This document shows, in pieces, positions 1 to 12,506 of a DNA stretch of 64,000 nucleotides. Position numbers and translations under genes: made by a program. The DNA is from Pomacea canaliculata (taxonomy: Eukaryota; Mollusca; Gastropoda; Architaenioglossa; Ampullariidae). How positions within the stretch are numbered: position 1 is the first letter of the stretch; each line of letters starts with the position of its first letter. The notes under the pieces are model-generated. The model ran no database searches. It had not been told where the DNA came from and worked only from the letters and a program-made list of their open reading frames with translations. Location of the stretch: NCBI RefSeq assembly GCF_003073045.1, contig NC_037596.1, forward strand, positions 15,524,550 through 15,588,549. The letters run 5' to 3'.

Positions 1-922
1 AAACTTGAGAATCTTTTTTTTTAACTTATTTTTTGGAATATTTCTTTGCATTTAAATTTTTCTTATGTCTTCGAAAAACATGGAAACACCAAAAATGAAA
101 GTGGTTTTTGCTTTATAAACTTGAAGAATCTTATATATCTTTTTCTGTTACATTTCCTTTTCTTTAATCTACAATTATTTTTTGCTTCTGTTAACTTATG
201 AAAGGATGAATAATCAATTGTTACATATTCGTTTATTGATATAAAAGCCAGTTTTATATATAGCGTTTTACAATTTCTTGTAAATATTGCTGTTTTACAG
301 TTTGTGCTTCTGTTGGATAAAGAGAGGAGGAAATTTATTATTGCTATAAAGATATATATATATGCAAGCGATTTCACTATGATTCTATAGTTTACACATA
401 CATACATCTTAAAATATTTCACCTATATTTTCTTTAAATGTTAAGTAAAAATTATTAGACATGAAATACTATGAACGATTTTTTATAGTGATAAAACGAC
501 TATTATGTATATCACCTTTGTAAGTTGTCCTTTACATTCCGGAAAAATCTATACAATAAAATTTAAAGATAACTACTGTGTTTGTTTTTTTTTTCATTCT
601 ACTTACTATATCGTTGCCGCCATAACTAAATTTTATTTCTGCAATTTTTATTGTATTCATCTTGTCAGTAACGTTATTTCTCTACATGCTAGTTTTAGAA
701 AAAAATTATGTAATACAAGTGTTGGTATCCTAATAGTGCTCAAATAAGATCTCATTGAATCCAAAAGATTAAATTTACGAACAGACAATGTAATAGTGGT
801 GATAAAAGTCGAATTTATACGTGTCTAGTAATACTGAACTGCAACTGGTCTCTTTAATAGTTCAGTGAACAATACAACGTTGTCGCAAAATTTACAAAAA
901 AAAACAAAAAAAAAAACAAAAC

Positions 923-954
<32 letters not shown>

Positions 955-1329
955 AAAAAACAATTGTTCTTTCATAGGCCACCATCGGTCGTAATTTTTG
1001 CACTATCCCGTATCACTTTATATTTACTCTTTACTTCAAATCATTGCTTCTGCTAAAGACACGACATGACTAATCTGCCAGTTATTCGCTTAACATGGTG
1101 TAACTATTTGGAAATGAAAGCTTTCTGTCAAGGTTAAACGAGCAATTAAGGCATTCTTTTAAAGTTGGTTCAGGAAGGTAGCCTTGCATGTTTAATTAAA
1201 ATGTCTGCATGTCTGAGTACATTACTCGCTTTTAGCTAAAAAGAATAACCTTCTTCTGCAAGGGGGTTAGTTCTGTTTTACGCCAAGGCAGCATCGTGTA
1301 AAACAGCTGGTCCTCTATTCGGAGATCAC

Positions 1330-1420
1330 ATGTAGAGAAACAGCAGCGAGATGTGGAACCAGGACAACTAGACCTTGTCATATTAGTGACAGCGCCAACC
1401 GTTGTGCCACCGGACTGAAC
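1330..1420 (-). repeat. tRNA-derived SINE fragment
   Basis: Read on the minus strand, a GTGGCACAACGGTTGGCGC block resembles a tRNA A box. A GGTTCCACATCTC block about 40 bases later resembles a B box. The spacing fits a tRNA-like RNA polymerase III promoter. No intact tRNA fold is evident, so this is more likely a SINE head than a tRNA gene. Confidence 0.45.
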
Positions 1421-2167
1421 CTTCTTCGGCTAATTGAAGACAAAGATCCTCGTCGAAGAGATGATGTCCAACTCTGGTGAAGTTCAAGATATAAACCCCG
1501 GATAATCTATGAACTTAAGCATCGGTTAGCTACCAATGACAAAAGATATTCTTAAGCAAACATATGATCTCTCCGTTTTTCTAAACCTAAGCTACAAAAT
1601 AATAAATAATGGCAGATTTTATTTAAAATGTGCTTCCATGACTTGCTTGAATACATATATATTTAAAGATTACTGATACAAAATATCCGAGAGACGAGAA
1701 CTTATTAATGTAAACGTTCAGGTCTGATGAGACTGTAGTTTAACAACCCGCAAACATAATGACAGTAACATTCATGACAGTTTATTTACGATTTAAAATA
1801 AGGATGTGACAAGTTGAATTGTCGATTTCACAGAAAATATCGATCACAGCTGTAGAAGGGCGTTTAACGGGTTATAAATACGTCAGGACCATTTTGTTCA
1901 AAATTTCTTCCTAAAAGCAAGAATGAAACTATCTTTGATATCACTAATTCCACTCACTACTTGAGGAAATATTCATTGATTCCAAGTGCTCTTCACTTGA
2001 TAAACTTACTGGCCGTGATCTGGTACTAGTTTGAGGTGAACTGGGATCACCAACTGCATCTGGTGTTGTTGAAAATAAGTGTGGGAGAGAGACACTATTT
2101 TGACATGTACATTTATATTATCTCTTTTATATCATATATATATATATTTCATTGCTAGTACGAACAC

Positions 2168-2217
2168 TATCTTGAATTGCCCCTGGGGATCAACCAAGTT
2201 GTATTGTATTGTATTCC
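2168..2217 (+). repeat. SINE/LINE 3' tail
   Basis: The sequence GAATTGCCCCTGGGGATCAA is followed by a run of TTGTA repeats. Hairpin-plus-short-repeat ends of this kind are typical of 3' tails of non-LTR retroposons. I cannot define the body of the element upstream. Confidence 0.4.
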
Positions 2218-2757
2218 TATAGTAACGGTCAGCGCAAGGGGTGTGTTGCTGTTTTTCATTAACCCTTAACCCAATTTACAATAAGAAACAGGTACATGCA
2301 TACTTGTGGGTGACTAGTATGACATACTTGTATAAATAAGTTTCTTTGAAAAAACTCTTTTTGATTTCTTTGAATAATATTATGTGATATTTGTCCTTAA
2401 TAAATAAAAAATAACGTATTAAAAGAATTTTATTAATTTTACGCATTTCACTTTTGTTTTGATGCACACATACATCAAATATTCTAAAATAACCACTTGA
2501 TTGTTATACCTTACAAATAAGTTCTCATTATAGATATATCATTGCACTTTCAAAATAATTTTACCTTCAAAATGCATCTCAAGGAAAAAACATATTTTTA
2601 TTATCCAAAATAATAAACATGAAATATCTGATAACCCAAATCCCTAAGGGAGAACACAAGTGACAGAGGGCAGCACTCATGCTATTGTAAGACGGTTAAA
2701 TACTAGAACATCCTCTTCCTCTTGTTTAGTGTCAGGCACAGGATACCACCCAAGAAC

Positions 2758-4820
2758 ATGCAAACATTCTGCTCGTGTTTGATCCTTTTGTCTTTTATTT
2801 ATGGCAATGGGAATAGCAGCGCTATGACCTGTAAGCACCTTTACATTTTTGCAATTTCTTATACTTTTCCGCAAAACATGATTTAGATAGTTTAGTTCAT
2901 ATTTTAATTTTATAAATGAGCCTTGAAACGTTTGATAATTATTTATCAATCTACAGGATTAAACTACAGGCAAGACGCGAGATAAAGTTTTTAATTTCCT
3001 TTTAAACTGTTTTTTACTATTTTTTATGTTTTAGTTGCTTTGTGTTATCAATCAGTCGTATGGTGTCACAGCTTATGCAATTAAATATCAAACATAGCTG
3101 TTGTGAATTCAATACTAGAGTTTCACTGAATGCTTTATGTTAACCAGAAACTAATATCTCCAATGCCTTGTTTAACAAAACTGACGCTTAGAGGCTGAAT
3201 GATCTTCGTCGGTTGCTTATTATATTATTCTCCTGATTTCATTTTAAGAATTTAAACTTGATACATAAATACGCTGTGACTGTTACAGGTGCTCTAACAG
3301 AAACTTATGAGACTAGTGTATGTATAGAAAACACGTATACCGATTTCAATTACCAGCTGACCTCAGGAATTATTGAGAATTCAGAAAACTCAGATTTTCG
3401 CATTGAAATAAAGTTATGTGAAACTGGAACTTCAAGTACAGCTTGCAGATGCCTATGGATATCTAATAAGGCTCCAGCTTGTAAAAGTCTGAGGAATGAC
3501 TCGACTTGTGAGGCCGACAAATCCAAAATGCGTTTCTCTTTGCTTGTGAAGAGAATATATACAGATATCCAGTGGATATCATTTAAACAGAATTATGCTC
3601 CAGCTGTTCTTAAGCAGGTAGCATTACAAGTCACCTGTAAGTAAACTGTTTTGTATTCTGCTGTTAAACGTTTATTTTTGATGAGTCATTTCATGCATTA
3701 TGTGAACAATGTGAAAGCTGGCAAATACAACTAATACCATTTAAACCATCTAATATAATTTTTATTTGATTTGGAAGGCATAGCCTTCATCCATTTATAT
3801 GTTTTATTGACAAAGTGAATTTAATTTTTTTGTTTTAATGGGTCCATTTTGTGAAATAATTGTCCTTGGTACATATTCTGGCATATTTTCTCCACAGACC
3901 CAGCAAAAATTACAGGATTGCGTGTGAACGGAGAGGCGGTTAACGGAACACACCTTGCAGATGAGAACCAAGAGGTCAACATTTCTTGTTTCTTTACGAA
4001 TGGAAGCCCTCTCGTAAGTATCCGAATACTGGACAACACAGGACACACGTTGAGTTCCACAAAACACGGAGATGGGCCTCTTGCGTTGTCTCTCGGAGTC
4101 TATCAATGTCAGGATGTCTGGCCGGTCATCAGATGCGAGGCGGCTGGCTCAGAAATTAACCGATCCGTGGCCATTCTTGTCAGATGTGAGTTTGTAGAGT
4201 TAAAATGGGTGGGAATTATTTTTAAACTATTGTTTTTATTACAATTAGCCTAGTCTTTGTCATTTTTAACATCATTCTTTCATTATTCAGGTCCACCACA
4301 GCTTTCCTACATGAATACTCAAGTCTCAGATTTAAGAAGAGTTCAAGAGGAAGGTCTGAATTTTTCCATGAAAGCCTATACGAGCGACATCAGGAAATGT
4401 CTGATGACCCAGGTGCAGTCTCGAGCTTCCGCGAGGGAAGTGAAATGCGATGTGCGTGGACATCCCCCAGAGTTCACACTGACCGTAAGAGTTTTCAATG
4501 AATCCTGGATTAGAGAAGGGATTTGGACATTGCAAATCATGACAGAGCTTGGTGCTTCAAGCATTACTTTCCAACTTATCAACAGTACAGGTTAGTATGA
4601 GACCAATTATAGCTTTGCCTTCTATTTTACGATGTTGAAGGGACTTTAACATTTTAGTGTGTAGCAGCATTTTTGGTTTAGTATGCAACAAATAAGGAAT
4701 GTTTCCTGGGTCAGAAATAAAAGAAAAAGATTTCATTCAGAGAAGGGAAGAAACACATTTCTTGGTTATTCCTTAACTGTAAAATGATTTTCAGACTTGT
4801 TGAAATTACAGTATCTGTAA
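2758..4820 (+). CDS. T1: secreted-type three-Ig-domain protein
   Basis: The model has exons 2758-2830 (signal peptide), 3289-3636 (D1), 3898-4185 (D2) and 4291-4590 (D3), with a tentative last exon 4795-4820. All introns are phase 1, as is usual between extracellular modules. The signal peptide starts MQTFCSCLILLSFIYGNG. D1 holds a CRCLWISN block and an Ig-like RFSLLVKR strand. D2 is the best Ig-like domain: Cys in NISCFFTNG, then CQDVWPVIRCEA and a GSEINRSVAILV strand. D3 ends with an EFTLTV...GIWTLQI pattern but lacks the usual second Cys. The tentative last exon adds DLLKLQYL and a stop. No membrane segment was found before S1, so the product is probably secreted (about 344 aa). It is close to T3, T4 and T5. 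The family is not recognised by name; the three domain exons are firm and the last exon is weak. Confidence 0.8.
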
Positions 4821-6899
4821 GAAAGGCAATGAATAGGATAAAAACACACAGCGTACATTTGTTAATACTTGTGTAATACTGTATACTAAGACAGACTTAA
4901 AACGGTTACAAATTCTACTTTAAATCAATTGTTATTCTATAATTATTTTTTATTACTCTTGGTAAGCCTCCCTATTTACCCATGTAAGAGCCTGAAGTCT
5001 GAGTATGCATTTTCGAGGGTACTTGAAAAGTGTAAGGTGGCAAGCCTCCATTTGTACTAGTATACTACCTATGTTGCTATGGTTCAAAGGAAGGAGGAAG
5101 AGCGCGAAGTAGAGCTATGCATGTATATCTTTCTCTCTTTCTCGGAGAGGAGGGTGAAATCTTTGACCAGATGCTTAGGAAATTAGAATGAGACAATATC
5201 CAGTCGGACGTTTAAGTTAGTGTCTCTCCGCCAAAATCTTTGTATCTCAAAAACTGATTTCATCGGAAAAGAAAAGAGCCTTCAAAACCCGAAGGAAGTA
5301 AGTCGACCAAAAGATAATTTTCTTCGTAACACTGGCATCTGGAAATCTTCAAACAGAACACAAAGGTTTGATATTTTTTTGTGGAAAGTAAGTAAATTTC
5401 CTTTTTTTATATTTTTTGTTCAGACAGATCCTTCCATTTCGTTTGTTTTGTGAGGCAGAGACTGGGGTTTACATATAAATGTCCCTGTGTTTGCAAGAAT
5501 AGAGGTAACTGAGAAAAAAGATAAAGAGGTCAGTTTTTAATGTTTTTTGTTTTTCATCCTATTTCAGACAGGTTACCTGATACATTATGGTGCCTGTTGC
5601 CTGATCCTGCCAGGCACCTGTTCCCCATGCAAAGATCATCTGTCAGTCCAGTTGTATGGATATCCATCATTCGACCAGCAACATTCTTACACACAGCTTC
5701 AAGTTTTAGAGGCTATACGTGGTGACAAGATAAACAATTACCTCCTGCATGACATTCCTTGGTGAGCAGAGCTGTCTCATATTTAAATTAAATCATTACT
5801 GATTTGGCACCATCAGTGCATCGCTGGTGGTAGCTTACAGGAAATATCAGCTGACTTTGTTAAATATATTAAATTAAATTGCAGGTACTAACATTTTACA
5901 ATGTTTTTAGATTTTTTCGAAAAACAACCAGACTAAAGGGGAGCAGGTTTATAATTTGTTCCCAGAAATGTCCAAATTATTGCAGAAATAGTTTATAAAA
6001 AAAATACAGCTGAAAATCCTAAAGCATGTTGGTCGTGCTGATTAAAAGTTGGCGAGTGAACACACTCTCAGACTTTGCCATTACAATGTAAGAAGAGAAA
6101 ATTAAAAAAATTACGAGCATTTGTCGTTGGGATGGAGAGGGGATTTTCGAGGGGATGCTTGTTGTTTGTATTTATTATCTATGTAGAAATTAGTCGTTGA
6201 TCAATTTACTTTTATTTTTTCAAACGACGACATTAGAAAAAAAGGGGAAATAAAGAATAAAAGAGTCAGAAGGACTGTGATCACTGTGACAAGGGAGACA
6301 ATCACAAGCGCTGGAGAGAACATTTCCCATTCAAGGAAAATGATTTACAACAACCGTTAGATTTTGGCGCACACCAAGACATTTGCACTCGGACACTTCT
6401 CTTAACTATACCCTAATTCTACTCCAGCTACACCTATCAAATTCTCTACAACTCATTCTGTTTGCACAGAAAGTAGAATAAATTATTCATTAAAACAGTC
6501 TTAGTTGTTCATATTACAGTCATATACAATATGCAGTGAATACCAAATCGTTGAGACGTTCTAATTAGAAGTCTGTAAAATTAGGTTATTAAAAATTCAG
6601 TGTCATAACCAATGCTTTAGAAATGAATTGCAGAGATCGCAGAATCAAACTGTACCGCAATAGAAATGGCAAGAACATACACAAGACTCAGTTTTCTTTC
6701 TGACAGAGAGGAGGTGTAGGTAAATATATAGTGAATATGCGTTATCATGACTCTACTCAAGATCAATCATAATATTGTTAATGTCCATACAATAACAGAC
6801 AAAATCCTTTGTGGCTAAGAATTTTGATAGGGTTTCGCTGCGTTTTCTGTAAATACTTATCTTTGTACCTAAATATCAAGATATTCCACTTAAAGTTAA

Positions 6900-7440
6900 A
6901 GTCTTAGTTACTCACACCGCACTGCCTGAAGAGAACGTCTGTGCAACCCAAAAATAAAACGTCCTGGGAAATTCCTCCCTTTCCCTGGTCCAGAAGTTGT
7001 GCAGTCTTGGCAACACTTGGCTGATATCCACAAACAAAACTTTTAGGGGAAACCACATACACGTTCCGGTTCTTAATGAGAGTAAGTGCTGACTTGGCAG
7101 ACACCTAGTCGACGACTAAGAATATATTCTCTGGGATCAACACACAAGATCCAAAGCGAACACTACAAATAAATTTTCTGGGATCAACACACAAGATCCA
7201 AAGCAGACACTCTACACACTTCCAGTCCGCTTTTCTTAACTGCCCACAGCCGTCTGCTTCCTTCCAAATAATTTTCACGCTACGTCCCTCTCAAATTGCG
7301 TCATAAAATGACGTCGGGTTCTGACGCTAACCGCGACGCAACAAAAACACTCTCATACTGGTAAGGGCAATAATCCCTGACTAACACAGACAGGGGCAAC
7401 AACCCCCTGTTCCTAACAGACACATACCTGCTTATCTGTT
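6900..7440 (-). repeat. Unclassified interspersed repeat with tandem 34-bp motif
   Basis: The block is GC-richer than its surroundings. It contains two direct copies of a CTGGGATCAACACACAAGAT motif, in about 7128-7161 and 7176-7209. A 66-residue open frame lies beside them on the minus strand (6904-7104), with no recognisable domain. The composition break and internal duplication suggest a mobile-element fragment. The class is unknown. Confidence 0.35.
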
Positions 7441-7654
7441 ATAAAAATTGTGTTACACGGTGTTATCGTCTGAAACATGTGTAGGTGGTGGCCCTTGTCA
7501 GTTGTTGTGCCTGTCCAAGTGGTCCTCTCAACGGAAGTCAAGGGAAGAATGACAAAATGACTTAAGAGTCGATCAAGCCGCAGGTGAGAGCCATAATCTG
7601 CTAAAGTTAAGAGAAAAGATGTAAGGATGTGTTGCCTGCACTGGCCAACGACAG

Positions 7655-7836
7655 GCCGTGTTTGAACGCTGATTTCAAGGCTAAAGTAAAGTCCAAAACG
7701 GATGTTTACGATGCAACCTTTAAGTGGACTAAAGACGATCTACAGAAAGCATATTCTTCCTATTCGCTTACTTTCTTTCCTTTTAATTTTGTATTGGAGA
7801 CGCTTCTTCGCGGTAGACAAGTCGATAGTTTTCATG
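7655..7836 (+). other. Orphan exon candidate
   Basis: An open stretch between a pyrimidine-rich AG site (ending 7654) and a good GTAAGT donor (7837) encodes about 60 residues, including DATFKWTKDDLQ. It ends in phase 1, like the Ig exons around it, but starts in phase 2. No partner exons were found. It could be a relic of a lost neighbour or a chance open frame. Confidence 0.25.
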
Positions 7837-7897
7837 GTAAGTATTTGGCAAACTTATCATGGCAACTGGTTGTCTCGTTATTCGCGGCGGATATTCA

Positions 7898-7945
7898 TGT
7901 GTGCGTGTGTGTGTGTGTGTGAGAGAGATAGAGAGAGAGAGAGCA
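7898..7945 (+). repeat. GT/GA microsatellite
   Basis: A run of GTGTGT is followed directly by GAGAGA repeats. It is simple low-complexity sequence. Confidence 0.8.
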
Positions 7946-9059
7946 TTGAGTGTGTGCGCTTGTATTTACATGAAGAAATAGAAGATTTTGCCTTGTATCT
8001 CCATCTAATGTCAATATTGTAGTGTTCATGTTGCTCCGATATCACGAAATCAATCCAATGACAGTCGATGAACAAATGTCGCTAGAGCAGCAAGATGGCA
8101 GATAGTAATCACTGATAATGTATCACGCATTGGCAAGCAATGAATTTGTTTCTTGTTATTTCCTGGTATGATTAGCCCCATATTTTTAACCTACATCGAC
8201 ATTTTCGTACTCGACCTGTAAACGATAGTTGCTTTACAAAGTCTCATCTGTTTAGAAGAAAAACTTGTGAGAAAAATGAAACTAAATACTAGCAATAATA
8301 GGAGGGGTCAATACCTGAGAGCGATAACAGTTTTTACAATCACCCGAATATTTTTTTCACCGTACCCGTGTACATTCTTGTCTTTTTTTCATTTGTGAAG
8401 ATTTATTGCATCAAGAAACATGTGAAGCACATAAGGTCTATCAACTGGCTTCAAGGCTTAGCTTTTCAAATAAATACTTCTTGTGGTAGTGGATGGACAA
8501 GTAACAAACAACATATGACTAATCTGTAAGTACTTGAATATTTTCTTCGCGTATTCCAAACATATTCTACACAGCAAACACTGCAAACTTTGCCAACTAT
8601 TGGCAAGTACTAACGGCCCAGCTCAAAAGCAACTTTATAATGATATTTTAAGGACATTTAGTTGATTCCTTTCCTGTTAGCTGGGGAAGACTTTATGATA
8701 GTCTCCATGTTCTTTTGTTTGTATTCTAAGCAACTAGCATACTAACAAATTTTAGCCCGGTCCTTTCGGATAACTTTTATCTAGAACAGCTGTTACCATC
8801 ATTAAAAGTTTTAAATTTACTTCAAATATAACATTTTTCTAGAAGACAGTTTACTGCACCAGGAAGTCCAAAGGCAAACATTGTGATTCAAGTAAGGTAC
8901 TTAATTTCCAGTCACAACCACACATTATCAAGCTGATATAAATGCTATTTACATAAAAATATCGCATAAATAAATATGTTGCTAAATATTTTATAAACTA
9001 AAATTGCATTTTGATTCCAGGTCTATGTTTGAGGGACAACTTATTTATCATCACCTAAA

Positions 9060-10705
9060 ATGAGTAAACATTTTTACTTTATTTTGTTCTTCTTTTTGTA
9101 TGCAAGAGGTAGGTATGGGATAGGGTTTATAAGTTTCTTTGTATTTCAAATAATTTTTAATTTTTTTCTATTTTAGAAGACAATATTTCTCTACTACCAA
9201 TTATTGAAGGGTTAGAAGAAAGAGAATCATGAAAAGAAAATAAAGACCATTAGTACTTATGTAGAGATTATGGTCGCTGATACAAAATCTGACTCAAAAG
9301 TCGCTTGTCTCTGGATTAATGTGTTTTGAATACTATAATGGCTCCCTCAAATCATTCATTTTAGTAATTTTAAGATATTGGAGATGTCATTAACGCTGTA
9401 TTTTTATTTCATTTCCATTATAAAAGGTAATGTTTGGAGTATGTTATGTCACAGTTGAAATATATCAGACATTTGAGTGCTTCAAGTAATGTCAAGTAAT
9501 GTACACTTGTTCCCACCAGTCATGTGTGTGTTTATATATATTAGTGTGCTCGTACTTGTTGCAGGTAATGAAGTCACAGAGTGCGATTTCATTTTATACA
9601 CAAGAAACCGACCGGAAGAGTTCAGAGAATCCCTTAATGAAACCTCTTCTAATAGCGAAGGTACACAAAGATTATTATCTCAAACAGTTTCACTCACTCA
9701 TTGGTAAATTTTTTGATACAAATCAATCACTACGACATATCTCAATTAACTATTGCAAGAAGGTATAATAAGTAGTTGTAATATTATAGAATAATGTCAC
9801 AGAGAAAGATTACTCATGACTAAAAATAGACAACATAATTATCGCCCTTAGTAGATTGATAAAAACTTCATCTTGCGTCTTTAGCGATTGTCGCTGATAC
9901 ACGGCATAGGTGTCAGATTGTGCTAACAACAAAAATAGTAAATGATGATGATGATGACGACGATGACAAATGTAATTTTTCTGTCGCTAGAGGAGCACAA
10001 TACTGGAAAGATTGTTGGTGGTGTCTTGGGAGCAGTTGCATCTGTCATACTTGTTCTAGGCCTAGTCATCATGGTTGCATGCAAGAAATGCTATAGCCAG
10101 GAACGTTAGTATGACTTTCTTTTATTAAGAAAATTAATCTTTTAGTACAAAACAAGTTCATAAACAATAGAGTATTTCCAAAAAAAAAAAAAAGGATTTG
10201 TTGACAATCGTGATTTTTATCGTCAAAATCCTGTGTACCTATGAATAATCACACAAATAGTCAACAATCACAATACGGATTTATTTAAGTGCTTTTAGTT
10301 ATCTCTCATAAGTCTAAGAAATGGAAGACTGTTCTTTAAAAGCTGTAAAATTTTTTTAATCAATCATCTAGGTTGCAGTGATTTTAAATAGGTATTTGGT
10401 CAATATTTTTCAATAACATGACTTTAAATTGCTTTGTATTAAAAGAAAATAATTTTACTGTTATTTCAGGACACGAGGAAACGGAATCGTAAGTTTGCTT
10501 TAAATAAAATATATTGCTACAAATATTTTAGATGAAAGATGACAAATGTTTTTATCGTTATGATAATTAAACCATACATCAGACTGTCGCTTCATTACTA
10601 CAATTAAAGCAGCCAGATCAAGAAATATTATTTATGCATAGACGGGTTCTTGAACATTCATTCTTGTGCTTTTCTTTTAGTTATTTTGTCTCGATTTGGT
10701 CCTAA
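9060..10705 (+). CDS. S1: degenerate split-Ig membrane protein
   Basis: Exons are 9060-9108 (signal peptide MSKHFYFILFFFLYARG), 9565-9660 (first half-domain), 9991-10104 (transmembrane) and 10470-10488 (19-bp micro-exon). The last exon is either 10681-10705 or 10743-10761. The 49-bp signal exon and 19-bp micro-exon match S2 and S4 in length and phase. The first half-domain begins GNEVTECD as in S2 and S3, but is 27 bp shorter than theirs and lacks the core that carries the first Ig cysteine. No second half-domain exon lies in the 330 bp before the membrane exon. The membrane exon encodes KIVGGVLGAVASVILVLGL then basic residues. The product would be about 98-100 aa with almost no ectodomain. 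It may be a decaying paralog or a small adaptor-like membrane protein. The end is uncertain because two acceptors give different short tails. Confidence 0.6.
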
Positions 10706-10761
10706 TTTTAAAAGTTTGTAAAAATTACTTTTGTCATTGCAGAAGTAGGTTTTCACAGTAG

Positions 10762-12506
10762 AAGACCAAGAGAAGTAACTTTTGACCCAAGTCACATGAA
10801 ATGAAAGTAAATCTTGAATGGACAAAACAGTTCTGAGAATGGTTCTATTAGAGAAATAGAAACAATTCAAACCTGAAACGGACATGCATCAACGCTCTGG
10901 TCAAATAAAATCAAATCACAACCACTTACGAATATTAACTTCCAAACATTACAGTTCATAAACGTTTGTCAAGTCCTAGCATTTGTACAGAAACTGTGGT
11001 CTACTGCGTGCTTGTGTGTGTGTGTTTGTGTGCGTGTGTGTGTGTGTATAAAGATTTTTTGGGAAAAATTACCCTGATTTATTTGCTACAAGTCATGTAA
11101 TAAATCCAATTTTTTCATAACAAACAACTGGTTATACTTCTACGTCAAACCTTCTTTGACAGGTGACTGTTTTCACTAATATATATCACAGTTTTTATAC
11201 TGTACAGGATTTTCGTGTGAATAGCTGAAAATGTTTTAAACAGCTGAGCTTTGTGACATCAAAACAAGAATTCTAGTATATTCTGTAGTGGCTAGACGAT
11301 AATACATTTTACGATTGAAGAATCTGATAAGTACATTCCTCTTCAAAGACACCAAACATGTAGTTTCCAACATTTTCTCTTTTACCATGTGTGACCTGAC
11401 ATATGGATTTAAAACAAAATAACATAAGAATATTAAAGACTCCGGCGTTAAAGCTCTTCCCCGTGAACTTTAACATCTGGTCATAGGTCAAGTTTTCAAT
11501 ACACTTGAAAGAAGCAAACTTTAGGTAAGTGAAACCACAGCGACAGGAAATAGGATGAATTATTTATCAAACTTTGTGATGGAGGAGTACAGTAGTGGAC
11601 AACTGCCTAGGGTCATCGTGAAACTAATGGCAAGGTAATCAAACATATTCCTCACTCATGTACACCAATCAAAACATTCTTGGCATACATATCGTGCAGT
11701 CGTACCTTCATGTATGCAAACAGATATACACGCAGGTTAACAAATAAGTTATAAGTATTCTGGAGAACAGTTTCAAGTGACGATTCAGTCTTTCAGAGCA
11801 GACAGGAAGAAGGAAGTGAACACAATGCACGCAGCCTGGACATCAAAGCCGTTGTCGGGATGACTGGGTTCTGTTAATTGTTCATTGTTTCCTGTGTGCT
11901 TATTGACTGTCAGTGGACAATGGTGTCAGCACGCTTACTTACAGAAACAGAAACTTGCAGTATAAGCAATCTCATTTTAGGACTGAGGAACTCACTTTAC
12001 ACATTATCTAAACTGGCGGAATAAATAATTATATGCGTTTGTTTGTATGTTCGTGTGTGTGTGAGAGAAAGAGAGAAAGAGAGAAAGAGAGAAAAGATTA
12101 GGTCTCACGACATGTAAATTTGCAGAACTCACAGCTTTAGAGACATAGGCAAAATCTTATCTCATATTTGTATAATGTTCTAATAAGCCGGTAATTGTCA
12201 GTCACATAGGGACAAAGTACATGCAAAAACTCAACTATTCAAGACATAATATTATTTTCATTGCTGACACACAGCTGTTTAAAGTACAACAAAGACATGA
12301 CACTGTCTGTCAGCAGAGAGAAAAGAAAATTAACGCAGTTTTTAAACACAAAAATGAATGTTTTTTTTAAATTTTATTTTTTATTTAGAGCAAGAAACGC
12401 AATATAATAGAGTTATCAAATATCCAGAAAAAATTAAATAAAACGATTAGTTCAGGCAGAAAGTAATACAAACATTTAGAGCATAAGAGAAAAGTGTAAT
12501 AGGATG
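10762..12506. other. Intergenic between S1 and T2
   Basis: Two GT-rich and GA-rich microsatellites lie here (about 10990-11048 and 12050-12095). I see no exon with splice support and no recognisable repeat. Confidence 0.5.

Larger units (their letters stand above)
1..2757. other. Upstream non-coding stretch
   Basis: This is AT-rich sequence without an exon I can support. It holds an A-rich low-complexity run (about 894-962), a decayed tRNA-like SINE on the minus strand (about 1330-1420) and the 3' tail of a short retroposon (about 2168-2217). The open frames here are short and have no splice-site or domain support. Confidence 0.6.
4821..9059. other. Intergenic between T1 and S1
   Basis: No supported gene was found. 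I searched for a transmembrane or cytoplasmic exon that could extend T1 and saw none. The stretch contains a moderately GC-rich block at 6900-7440, an orphan exon candidate at 7655-7836 and a GT/GA microsatellite at about 7900-7942. Confidence 0.5.

Noticed and set aside
1330-1420. tRNA gene
   Set aside because: A- and B-box-like blocks are present, but no consistent acceptor stem or anticodon arm was seen. A SINE head fits better.
5540-5765. Possible T1 downstream exon after the acceptor near 5566
   Set aside because: The frame in the required phase shows no membrane segment or family similarity, and no good donor follows.
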